From assembly GCF_000381925.1 (NCBI RefSeq), contig NZ_KB907307.1, positions 2,666,001 through 2,730,000 of the forward strand: a DNA stretch of 64,000 bases, read 5' to 3'. The stretch comes from Nocardia sp. BMG111209 (GTDB lineage Bacteria; Actinomycetota; Actinomycetes; Mycobacteriales; Mycobacteriaceae). The notes under the pieces were generated by a model. That model had not been told where the DNA came from. It worked only from the letters and a program-made list of their open reading frames with translations, and ran no database searches. Numbering within the stretch: the first letter of the stretch is position 1; each line of letters opens with the position of its first letter. Positions 35,780-45,700 of this stretch are shown here, piece by piece. The position numbers were made by a program, and so were the translations under genes.

Positions 35780-36697
35780 ATGTCCACTTCCAGCGATACC
35801 GCGGTGCCGGAGGGCGGGCGCAAGCTCGACTTCACCGGCCTCGAGGCGCTGCCGGTCACGGTCGCCGCGTCCGCGGCGAGCGCGGCGGCCTCGTTCGTCG
35901 TGCGGGTGCTGCCGGCCGCGGATCCGGCCGCTCCGGTGGTGCTGATGCTCCCGGCGATCGCGATGAAGGCCAAGTTCTACCTGCCGATGCTCGCGGCCCT
36001 GCAGCAGGAGGGCCTGTCGGCGGCGTCGGTCGACCTGCGGGCCCAGGGCGAGAGCCTGCCGGCCCTCGGCGAGGCGCCGAACTACGGCTACCGGCAGCTG
36101 ATCGAGACGGATCTGCCGGCGATCGTCGCGGCGGTGCGGGAGCGTTTCCCGCAGGCGCCGCTGTATCTGTTCGGGCACAGCCTCGGCGGCCAGCTGGCGC
36201 TGCTGTACTCGGCGTCCGTGCCGGGTGAGCTCGCCGGTGTGATCACGATGGCGACCGGCAGCGTGTTCTGGCGGTCGTTCCCGTGGCAGCGGTGGCCGAT
36301 CGTACTGCTCGGCAGCCAGTACGTGCACGCCGTCTCCCTGCTGCGCGGGCACTGGGCCGGCGGCAAGTTGATGGCCGGGCCGATGGCCGGCGGCGTCATG
36401 GTCGACTGGTCGCGGCACGCGACGACCGGACGGTACCGGCCGCGCGGCTCCCGGCTGAACTACGACCGGCTGCTGCGGGACAATCCGGTGCGGGTGCTGA
36501 TGCTGTCGCTGGATTCCGATCCGCTGGGCCCGAAGCCGACCGTGGACTTCCTCGCGGCGCGGCTGCGCGCGGCGGCGGTCACCCGCCGGCATCTCGACGC
36601 GAATTCCGGTGTGCGCAACCTCAACCACTTCACCTGGGTGAAGGACGGCCCGGTGCTGAGCGAGCTGATCGCGGACTGGATCAACGAATCACGTTGA
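35780..36697 (+). CDS. Alpha/beta hydrolase, lysophospholipase-like
   Basis: This 305-residue protein starts at ATG 35780, preceded by GAGGAGAGCC. It has a serine-hydrolase core: VVLMLPAIAMKAKFYLPML instead of the more common HG oxyanion motif, DLRAQGESLP, nucleophile elbow LFGHSLGGQLALL, an Asp candidate in SLDSDPLGPKPT and His in NLNHFTWVKDGP. This pattern occurs in the serine aminopeptidase/lysophospholipase branch. It is co-transcribed with the hotdog protein and convergent with the PfaC-like gene, ending at a strong hairpin. A role in releasing or remodelling the product of the fatty-acid synthase is plausible. Confidence 0.9.
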   Translation: MSTSSDTAVPEGGRKLDFTGLEALPVTVAASAASAAASFVVRVLPAADPAAPVVLMLPAIAMKAKFYLPMLAALQQEGLSAASVDLRAQGESLPALGEAPNYGYRQLIETDLPAIVAAVRERFPQAPLYLFGHSLGGQLALLYSASVPGELAGVITMATGSVFWRSFPWQRWPIVLLGSQYVHAVSLLRGHWAGGKLMAGPMAGGVMVDWSRHATTGRYRPRGSRLNYDRLLRDNPVRVLMLSLDSDPLGPKPTVDFLAARLRAAAVTRRHLDANSGVRNLNHFTWVKDGPVLSELIADWINESR

Positions 36698-36728
36698 ATC
36701 GCAGACCCTTTCCGTCCGAACACGAATG

Positions 36729-36762
36729 AGCCCTCGCCGCAATCTATTTCGCGGCGAGGGCT
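36729..36762. terminator. Terminator between hydrolase and PfaC-like gene (hairpin 1)
   Basis: AGCCCTCGCCGC (36729-36740) and GCGGCGAGGGCT (36751-36762) form a perfect 12-bp stem with a 10-base loop, downstream of convergent genes. Confidence 0.8.
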
Positions 36763-36778
36763 GCTCCGTATCCCGGGT

Positions 36779-36806
36779 ACCGCGGGCGCCCGGCAGCGCC
36801 CGCGGT
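36779..36806. terminator. Terminator downstream of the PfaC-like gene (hairpin 2)
   Basis: ACCGCGGGCGC (36779-36789) and GCGCCCGCGGT (36796-36806) form a perfect 11-bp stem with a 6-base loop, eleven bases beyond the PfaC-like stop; it probably ends the megasynthase transcript. Confidence 0.75.
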
Positions 36807-36816
36807 GCTCACGGTG

Positions 36817-39672
36817 TCACCAGGTGTCCGCTCCCACGCCGCGCAGTTCGATGGCGACGTCGAGCAGTTCGTAGATCCGCATCCGCGGCTTCCAGACGCT
36901 CGCGTCCCCGATCACCCGGACCCGGCCGGGACGCCGCTCGACGCTCTTGATGTGGACCTCGAGCGACATCTCCTTCTCGTCGGCGAGGATCTGCCCGCGA
37001 TACCGCCAGGACATCGGCACACCGACCGGCAGCACGAATTCCGGCGCCACCAGTTCCGCCGCCAGCCCGGCGTCCACCGCCCATTCCTGCATGGCCTGGA
37101 TCACCGCCTCCACCCCGAGCGATCCGGGCATCACCGGATCCAGGTGGAAGTGGTAACCGAAGAACCAGTCGTCCGGCTGGACCGGACGCGCGGCCCGGAG
37201 GTAGCCCAGGCCGAAATTCCCCGCGCCGTCGACGATCTCGATCTCGTCGAGCATGGCCAGATGTCCGGTCGCGCACCGCATACCGGTGCCCGCCGCCCGG
37301 CGCGCGGCCACGTCGATGACGCGCACGGCGGGCCGGCTCGGCTGAGCGTCCAGCCACGCCGGGACGAATTCGCCGTTGTCCAGACCGTTCTGGTTCGCCA
37401 GCGCGCGAGCGTTGAAGAATCCGAACAGCGATTCGCCCGAGTAGAACGGTTCGCCGTCGACCGAGAGTTCGTAGGAGAACGTCTGCAGCACCGCGCCCAC
37501 CAGGACGGTGGTGTTGAGCAGTGTGCTGGTCTGCTGAATCGTCTTGTCCCGCAGGTCGACCTCGCGCAGCACGGTGGCCGTGCCGTCGAGATTGCGCAGG
37601 CTGTAGTCCTCCTGCGGCGCGGTCAGGGTGGCGCCGAGGAAGTAGCCGAGCAACAGTGCCGACTGCAGCGAGGTCTCCATGTACACCACATTGGGCATGG
37701 AGGCGTTGGCGGATTCGGCGTAGTACCACGAGTCGGCGGGCGAATCGTATTCGGTGTGCCCGGTGCCGCCGGTCAGCTTCCCGCGCCGACCGTCGACGGC
37801 CATCACCCGATCACACAGTTGCAGACCGTGATTGGGCATACGGGTCGCGCGACGGCCCGCGTACCGGGTGAACTCCGGGCCGAGCGCGATGTCGAGATCA
37901 CCGCGCGCGCTGTGCGTCATGTGGAACTCACCCAGCAGCGCACGATCGCCGAAGCTGTTGCGGCGACCGAAGAATCGCGGGATCACGCCGCCGGCCTCGG
38001 GCCCGACCGGCAGGCCGGGCGCCTCCCGGATCTCCAGCGCGAGGGCGCGCACGCGCGCCACCACCACCGCGCCGCGGCGGAATTCGGCATCGATGCGCAG
38101 CCGGGGCCGCGGAATCAGGTCGATGCGAACCACTTCGGCGACCACCTCGACCGGTCCGGCACTCGCCGTGAGCAGATCCGCCTCGAGCGGTGTGCCGCTG
38201 TGGAATCGCGCGTCCGCCAGGCACAGCTGGAGGCCGACCTGCATCGCGAACACCTGCGCGGTCTGCCAGGCGATCTCGACGACGGCGGCGACGAGATCCG
38301 GGCCGTCGATCCGCCCGGCCGCCCGCAGCCGCCCGCGCCGCCACGCGCCGGCGTGCCTGGCGATGTCCAGCACCTCGATGAGCGTGCCGTGCGCACCCTC
38401 GGTCAGCCGGACCGCGGGGTTGACCCCCTCCTGATCGTAGGCGGAGCCGAAGACGGCCGCGATCTCACCGCGGGCCAGCGCCGCGAGCGCGCGGCCGTCC
38501 AGTGCGGTGACCGGGGTCCGCGCGAGCGCCTTGAAGGCGCTCATGCTCGTCGCGGGCTGCGGCGAGTCGATCACCACATCCCGGCCGGGCGTGGCGGTGA
38601 CCGTGAGACCGGTCTCCGGCGCGTAGTCGAGTGTGACGGTGTACGCCTGCTCGGCCACGATCTCCGGCGCGGACCGCGCGTACGCGGACCCGGATCCGGC
38701 GGCCGAGGCGTGCTGCGCGGGGCCGAACCCGGCGGCCGAAGCCTGGTGCGCGGACCCGAACCCGACAGCCGAGGCGTGCTGCGCGGGCCCGGACCCGGAC
38801 CCGGCAGCCGGGGCGTGCTGCGCGGACCCGGACCCGACGGCCGGGGCCTGGTGCGCGGGCCTGGACCCGACAGCCGGAATCTCGTACGCCGAGCGGCCCG
38901 CGCCGACCGGCGCGGGCCGGCCGAGTGCGTTCAACGCCTGCCGCTGCAACGCCGTCTGTACGGCCATCGCGGACAGATGTGCGGAGACCAGTTCGGCCCG
39001 GAAGTCTTGCAGCAGTTGGGAAACCGGGTCACCGCCGCGCGGGCCGGTGGTCCGGCCCGCGGAGACGGCGGCCTGCCGGGTGGGTACCGGCCGCGAGGCG
39101 GACGCCGCCCACTCGGCCGGGACGGACCCGGCCGCGCCGGACCCGGCCACTGCGGACCCGGCCACTGCCGATCCAGCCAATCCCGAACCGGCCGTTGCGG
39201 ATCCAGCCGCGGCAGACCCGCCCAGTCCCGCACCAGCCGCGGCAGACCCGGCCGATCCCGCACCAGGCGCTGCCGATCCAGCCAATCCCGAACGAATCGC
39301 TCCGGATCCAGCCGCTACCGATCCAGCCTGGGTCGATCCGGCCGCTGCCGATCCGCTCAGTGCCGATCCAGCCTGGGTCGATCCGGCCAGTCCCGCACCA
39401 GCCGCAGTCGATCCGGCCACGGCAGACCCGGCAACCGCCGATCCTGCCGGGGCGGACCCGGCCGATGCCGATCCCGCCGCGGCCGATCCAGCCGGTGCGT
39501 ACCCGGCCGGGGCGTACCCACCCGGAACCGCGCCGGGTACAGCCGACGCCGGGCCGGCCGGAGCCGCAGCGCCCGGGTGGGCCACCGGCCGTGCCGGTTC
39601 CGTCACGATCCCCCATTCGAGGGCGTCGAACGGCTCGCCGTCGAAATCGAGGGCGTCCAGTTGTGTCGTCAT
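36817..39672 (-). CDS. PfaC-like dehydratase protein lacking the KS-CLF half, with Ala-Gly-Ser repeat N-terminus
   Basis: This 951-residue protein starts at ATG 39672 (ribosome site GAGGAGA). Residues 1-45 include a short acidic lead (DALDFDGEPFDALEWGIV). Residues 45-184 are a low-complexity run of pentapeptides of AGSxx type. A helical piece follows (VSQLLQDFRAELVSAHLSAM), then a second GS/AH-rich repeat at 264-327. From about 345 it matches the C-terminal part of PfaC: LARGEIAAVFGSAYD, a dehydratase-type hotdog with 'PADSWYYAESANASMPNVVY', and a final FabA-like domain with GYHFHLDPVMPGSLGVEAVI (near residue 845). PfaC normally begins with a ketosynthase and chain-length factor; both are absent. 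It probably dehydrates beta-hydroxyacyl-ACP on PfaA. It lies 32 bases downstream of PfaA in one operon. Confidence 0.88.
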   Translation of the reverse strand: MTTQLDALDFDGEPFDALEWGIVTEPARPVAHPGAAAPAGPASAVPGAVPGGYAPAGYAPAGSAAAGSASAGSAPAGSAVAGSAVAGSTAAGAGLAGSTQAGSALSGSAAAGSTQAGSVAAGSGAIRSGLAGSAAPGAGSAGSAAAGAGLGGSAAAGSATAGSGLAGSAVAGSAVAGSGAAGSVPAEWAASASRPVPTRQAAVSAGRTTGPRGGDPVSQLLQDFRAELVSAHLSAMAVQTALQRQALNALGRPAPVGAGRSAYEIPAVGSRPAHQAPAVGSGSAQHAPAAGSGSGPAQHASAVGFGSAHQASAAGFGPAQHASAAGSGSAYARSAPEIVAEQAYTVTLDYAPETGLTVTATPGRDVVIDSPQPATSMSAFKALARTPVTALDGRALAALARGEIAAVFGSAYDQEGVNPAVRLTEGAHGTLIEVLDIARHAGAWRRGRLRAAGRIDGPDLVAAVVEIAWQTAQVFAMQVGLQLCLADARFHSGTPLEADLLTASAGPVEVVAEVVRIDLIPRPRLRIDAEFRRGAVVVARVRALALEIREAPGLPVGPEAGGVIPRFFGRRNSFGDRALLGEFHMTHSARGDLDIALGPEFTRYAGRRATRMPNHGLQLCDRVMAVDGRRGKLTGGTGHTEYDSPADSWYYAESANASMPNVVYMETSLQSALLLGYFLGATLTAPQEDYSLRNLDGTATVLREVDLRDKTIQQTSTLLNTTVLVGAVLQTFSYELSVDGEPFYSGESLFGFFNARALANQNGLDNGEFVPAWLDAQPSRPAVRVIDVAARRAAGTGMRCATGHLAMLDEIEIVDGAGNFGLGYLRAARPVQPDDWFFGYHFHLDPVMPGSLGVEAVIQAMQEWAVDAGLAAELVAPEFVLPVGVPMSWRYRGQILADEKEMSLEVHIKSVERRPGRVRVIGDASVWKPRMRIYELLDVAIELRGVGADTW
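38690..38885 (-). repeat. Imperfect Ala/Gly/Ser/His-rich repeat coding the second linker of the PfaC-like protein
   Basis: Repeats of about 30 bases encode variants of AxGSGSAQHAPA and AxGFGSAHQASA (residues about 264-327). Bases and residues both repeat imperfectly. The stretch links the short helical segment to the first dehydratase domain. Confidence 0.7.
39120..39540 (-). repeat. 15-base tandem repeat encoding about 28 AGSxx pentapeptides
   Basis: The DNA repeats in units of 15 bases (GCCGGATCGGCA-like core with two variable codons), giving AGSAV, AGSTA, AGSTQ, AGAGL, AGSGL and similar. It has the look of a variable-number tandem repeat within an expressed protein, forming a flexible, uncharged linker between residues 45 and 184. 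Confidence 0.85.
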
Positions 39673-39704
39673 CGGATCTCCTCTCCACGCGTCGACGGTC
39701 GTCA

Positions 39705-42700
39705 TCAGCGCTGTTCCCGCAGACGCACGGCCTCGGCGAACTTCTCGGTCATCTCCGGCGTCGCGACCACGAAGAGATCGGTGTAGCGCTGCAACACCCG
39801 GCCGTCCGGATCGCACGCGGTGACCGTCACCGTCACCGCTTTCCCGGTCGCGTCGACGCGCAGGTCGTCGACCACGACCACGAACGGGCTGCTCGACGGC
39901 AGTGCGTCGAAGTACTCGACCCGGCCGATGGCCAGCGGCAGGCAGCCCGAGTTCATGAACCACACGCCGAGCAGCGCACCCGCCTGGATCACCACATCGG
40001 AGAGCACCGGGCTGTGCAGGGCGCCGGCGTAATTGCCCTCGGCGATCGGCGTATCGGCCAGTTCGCATTCCACGACCAGGCGCCGATCCGCCCGCTCCAG
40101 GATCCGCCGGACCCCTTGCAGCAGCGGCCCGTGGAACAGGAACGCGTCACGGTAGACGTCGAGCCCGTTTTCCGGGCCCTCGCCGATCGGGTAACCCGGC
40201 CATCCCGATACCACCGGAGCCTGCGCCGGTGCGGGAGCGAGGACGAAGGTGCCCGCGAAATGTGCCGGGGCGAAGGTCTTTCCGGGTTCGACGCTCGTGA
40301 TCCGGGCCTTCACCGTCAGGTGATCGCCGGTCACCTCGCCCGCCTGCACCTCGAGCCGGCAGTCGCGCTCACCGGGCCCGTCGTAGACGATGCCCTTGAG
40401 CACCTCGAAGCCGGAGCATTCGATCACGCGCAGACCGGGATTGGCCCGCTCCAGCGTGTTGATCGTCCACCCCAGCCCGGCGGCCGTCGGGAACACCGGG
40501 AACTGCCCGACCCGATGATCGAGGATCACCGGATCCGCCGCGAGCGGCGCCAGATCGCGATGGGTGGCGAACGCACGGCCGGCGGTGACCTGTGCGGCCA
40601 CGGCGAGCGGGGCCGCCGGGCCGATCAGCACCGCCACGTCGCCGGCGCGGCCGGTCGTGAACTGCTCGGCGAACATCCGGGCCCCGGCGTCCATACCCAG
40701 CAGCGCAACGCCTCTGGCGAGGAACATCTCCCGTAGTTCCGGCGTGACCATGCCGCCGTCCCAGGCGCCCCAGTTGACCGCGGTGACATGTCCGGCGAAG
40801 CCGTGCTGCCGCCAGCTCATCGCCGCCCGGTTGAGCGCCTCGTTGGCGACCGCGTAGTCGGCCTGGCCCGGGTTGCCGTAAACGCCTGCCACCGAACCGA
40901 AGACGATCACGTGCCGTAGCGGTGCGTCCGGCAGCGCGCCGACGACATTGTGCAGCCCGTCGAGTTTGGTCGCGAGCACCGCGCGGATATCGCCGGCGGA
41001 CTTGGCGGGCAGCAGGGCGTCGGCGAGCGCACCGGCCCCGTGCACGATCCCGGTGACGCGCCCGGCATCCGCCGCGAGCGCCTGCCGGGTGGCCTCGGGA
41101 TCGGTGATGTCCACCGCGAGGTAGCGCACCCGGGCCCCGGTCGCGGCGACCGCCGCGACGGTCGCCCGGATCTCGCGCTGCGCCAGCTGATTACGGGCCA
41201 TCCGGTCGACCTGCTTGGGGGTCGGCTGCTCCCCCGCGGCACGTACGGCCGCGATCGCGGCCGACTTGAGCGCACCGTCCTCGACGCCTGCGGCCCATTC
41301 CGGCTCGTCCTCGAGATCGGTGCGGCCGAGCAACAGGAACTCGCAGGCCTGCCGGCTCGCCAATTCGCGGACGCACCAAGCGGTCACACCGCGAGCGCCA
41401 CCGGTGACGACCAGTACGTCGTCGGCGGTGACGGTGAGATCCGAACCGGTGTCCGATGTTTCGACCGGAACCAGGCGCAGCGTCGAACGGTTGCGGTAGG
41501 CGTCGACCGCGACCTCGCGGGCGTCGACCGCCGCATCGTCGAGTTCGGCCAGCACGGTGTCGATCAGCGCCTCGCCGGTCAGTTCCGGTGCGAGATCCAG
41601 TGCGCGGCAGAACAATCCCGGCGCCTCCTGGGCGAGGGTCTTGACCACTCCGCCGACGCCGCCGACCAGTGCCGCGGCGGCGGGACGGTCGCCGCGGTGG
41701 CCGAGCGCACCGTCGATCCGGGTGACGGTGACGAAGGCCGCGCGGGTGCCGGCCTCGGCCGTCGCCACGAGCCGATCGTGGACCAGCTTGGCGCTGAGCA
41801 CGCTGTCGGCCAGCGCGCGTGCGCTTCCCGGCCACTGCCCGTCGGCGGGGAGCACGGTCAGGCAGAGGTCGAGCCGGTCCGTGGTCGCCAGGGCCGTGGT
41901 GAGTGCCGTGGTCAGCGTCTCACCGTCCCAGCCGATGACTCCCGAATCCGTCTCGGCCGCAACGGTTGCCGTGCGAACGGTCCACCCGTTGCCGGTGAGC
42001 GCCCCGGCGAGCACCCCCGCAGTCTCGTCGCCGTGGTCGACGATCAGCGCGACCCGGTCGGCGGCGTAGGGGTTCTCGGCGCGGTCGACTCCGGGGAGCT
42101 GAACCGGCTCGATGCGCAACCGGACGGGATCGGCCGCGGTGTCGTCGGCCCCGGCCTGTTCGGCGTCGACGGATTCGGTTGCGGCCGAAGCATTTCCGGC
42201 CGCGCCGGGTGCCGCGTCGCCCGCGACGAAGCCGACGATGTCGTTCAGCGTCCGCAATTCGGCGACCTGTTCGGGACCGACGGCGGGCACACCGTCGACG
42301 CGCTCACCGAGCGCACCCATGATCTGCACCCGCTTGATCGAATCCACACCCAGATCCGCTTCCAGATCCATGGACAGCGCAAGCATTTCCGGCGGGTAGC
42401 CCGTCTTCTCCGAGACGACCTCCACCAGCACCGACCACACCGCGTCGGCACCCGCCGCAGCGGTCGATCCGGCGGGAGTCCCGCTCGGGGCACCGGCCGC
42501 GCCGGCGACGAAGCCGACGATGTCGTTCAGCGTCCGCAGCTCGGCGACCTGTTCCGGTCCGACCACGGGCACACCCTCGACGCGCTCACCGAGCGCACCC
42601 ATGATCTGCACCCGCTTGATCGAATCCACACCGAGGTCCGCCTCGAGATCCATCGACAGCGCAAGCATTTCCGGCGGATAACCGGTCTTCTCCGACACCA

Positions 42701-45700
42701 CATCCACCAGCACCGACCACACCGCGTCCGGGCCCACCGCGGCGGTGCCGCCGGTCGGCGCACCCGCGGCGGTGGCGACGAAGCCGACGATGTCGTTCAG
42801 CGTCCGCAGTTCCGCGACCTGCTCGGGACCGACCGTGGGCACACCCTCGACGCGCTCGCCGAGTGCACCCATGATCTGCACCCGCTTGATCGAGTCCACA
42901 CCCAGATCCGCTTCCAGATCCATCGACAGCGCAAGCATTTCCGGCGGATAGCCCGTCTTCTCCGACACCACGTCCACCAGCACCGACCACACCGCATCGG
43001 TGTCCAGGGTCGCGGTAGCCGCCCCGGCCGGAGCGGCGCCTGCGGCGTCGGCGACGAAGCCCACGATGTCGTTCAGGGTGCGCAGCTCCGAGACCTGTTC
43101 CGGTCCGACCGTGGGCACACCTTCGACACGTTCACCGAGCGCACCCATGATCTGCACCCGCTTGATCGAGTCCACACCCAGATCCGCTTCCAGATCCATG
43201 GACAGCGCAAGCATTTCCGGCGGATAACCGGTCTTCTCGGACACCACGTCCACCAGCACCGACCACACCGCATCGGTGTCCAGGGCCGCGGCTCCGTTCA
43301 CCGGCGGCTGTGCGACCGGAGCGGGCGAAGCCACCGGCTGCGGTGCCGGAATCGTCTGCGGAGCAATCGTTTCCGTCCGATCGACCGGCGCATCTGCGCG
43401 GTGCCCGGCCGGGCTCTCGGACAGCGCGGTCGGCAGCGCAGGCACACCGTGCCCGTTGCCGTGCCCGTTCCCGTTCCCGTTGCCGTTCCCGTTTCCGGCG
43501 GGCAGATCGGTGTGGAAACCGTTCGTGCCGTGCGGCTGCGGGGCCGGCGGGATCGGCGGCGCGAAAGCCGAAGCGTCACCACCGAATTCGAGCTCGGTCA
43601 GCGACGCGAGGATCTCGTTGACCCGCGTGTGCGTCTGCCCGATGGCCAGGCTCTGTTCCTTGATGGCATCGACGGTGGCGAACAGCCGATCGTCGGTGTC
43701 GCCGGTGCGCTGCGCCTCGCGCAGCACCGAAACCAGCCCTTCGGCGACCTCGAGCTGTCCCTCCGTGTACCGGCTGTGGATCGCGAGGTGCTGCTGGGTG
43801 ACCACGTCCAGCCCCGGACCGGCGTACACCGGTTCCGGCACACTGTCCGCTTCGTACCGATCGAGCCCGGCGACCGCGTGCTGAACCGGCACGGCGACGG
43901 CATGCTGAGCGGGCACGGCATCCGCGTACTGCCCGAACACCGCATCCGCATGCTGCCCGGCCACCGCGACCGGCTCCGGCGCAGGCGCGGAAACCGTTGC
44001 GGGCCGCAGCGATTCGGCGAGCACCGTGGCCGTCTCCGCCGCCTCGGCCGCGGCGGACGATACCGCCTCCAGCACGACCGGCTCCCCGATCGCGGTGCGG
44101 AAGCGCTCCCGGCGGGAGTCCGGCACGAAGTCACGCCCGGTCAGCTCGACCACCATCCCCTCCGCGGGGGCCTCGCTGAACGCCGGCGCGTCGTGCCGGT
44201 GCACATCGACGATCGGCGCGCCGAGCACCGCCAGCTGCAACGCGGCCTTCTTCAGCGCCACATCGCCGTCCCCGGTCGGCCCCTGATCGGTGGCGATCGC
44301 GACCACATCGGCGCCGAGGGTGCGCCGCACGAACTGGGTCAGCGTGCCCTTCGGCCCGAACTCGACGAAGACGTTGCAGCCGTCGGCCCGCATGGCCTCC
44401 AGGCCGTGCACGAACTCCACGGACCGCAGCAGCTGATCGGTCAGCGCGCGGCGGTTCACCTCGACGTCCGAGTTGTACTCGGCACCTTCGGAATTCGCGT
44501 AGACCCGATGCTTCGGCGCCCGAATGTCGATCTCCGCCACGGCCGCCCGGAACGGCTCGACCGCGTGCGCGACGAAGGAGGTGTGGAAGGCCCCGGCCAC
44601 CGGCAGCTCCCGGACGGTCAGCCCGCGCGCGCGGCAGTCGGTGACGAGGGCGGCCACGGCATCGGTCCCGCCGCCGACCACGACCTGTTCCGGCGCATTG
44701 TGATTGCAGACGCTCACCTCCGGGTGCGCGCCGAGGATCTCGGTCACCTGTTCGCGGGTGGCCTGCACCGCGGCCATCGTGCCGGGATCGGCCGCGTCGA
44801 CGGCCATCGCCGCGCCGCGCGCCTTGGCGAGGGTGAAGAAATCGCCCGCGTCCAGGGAACCGGCCGCCCACAGCGCGGTCAGCTCACCGAAGCTGTGGCC
44901 CATGTACCCGGCGCATTCCAGGCCGCGCTCGGCCAGGAACCGGAACTGGCCCACCGACAGCGCGCCGATCGCCGGCTGCGCGTATTCGGTGCGCCGCAAC
45001 ATGTTCTCCTGCGCGTTGCGCACCTCCGGGTCGAACACCGGCGGCGGGAACACCACCGCGGCCGGGGGCCGGACCGCATCGGTGAAGACCGCGTTGGCCT
45101 CGTCGAAGGCGGTGGCGACGGTGGGGTTGTTCAGCACGGCGGCCAGGCCCATGTCCACGTACTGGCTGCCCTGGCCGGCGAACAGCGCGCCCACCTTGAG
45201 GTCCGGGAGGGCCCGGCGGCGGAAGAAGACGCCCTTGGGATGCGACCAGTCCTCGGCATCGCCGGTGCGGGCCAGTTCGGCGGCGGCCAGCTCGCGCAGC
45301 GCCGTCGCCTCCTGCGCGTCCCGCGCCACGAATCCGACGCGGGCATGGTCGGCCGGAATCCCGTTGTCCCCGTTCGGTTCCGCGCCGGAGCCGAGCAGGT
45401 TCGCCAGTTCGGCTCCGGTGGCGGCGTGCCACAGGTGCACGCGCGCGGTGCGGTGCATCGTGCGCAGCTGCTCACGGCCGGGGGTGATCTCCTCCAGCAC
45501 CGCGTGGAAGTTGGTGCCGCCGAAGCCCATCGCCGAGGCCGCGGCGCGGCGCTGCGGCCGCCGCGGGTCGCGGATCCACGGCCGAGTCCGCGTGTTGACG
45601 TAGAGCGGCGAGGTGTCGTCGAGCGCGTTGTTCGGCTTGGTGACGTTGATCGTCGGCGGAAGTACCTTGTGGTGCAACGCGAGTGCGAGTTTCATCAGGC

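Noticed and set aside
36805..39786. 993-codon + strand frame through the PfaC-like gene
   Set aside because: Repetitive Ser/Arg shadow of the 15-base repeat; the - strand frame contains PfaC dehydratase motifs.
42222..43274. Regularly spaced repeats resembling a repeat array
   Set aside because: Units are about 270 bases, fully coding, and encode acyl carrier proteins, so this is not CRISPR.
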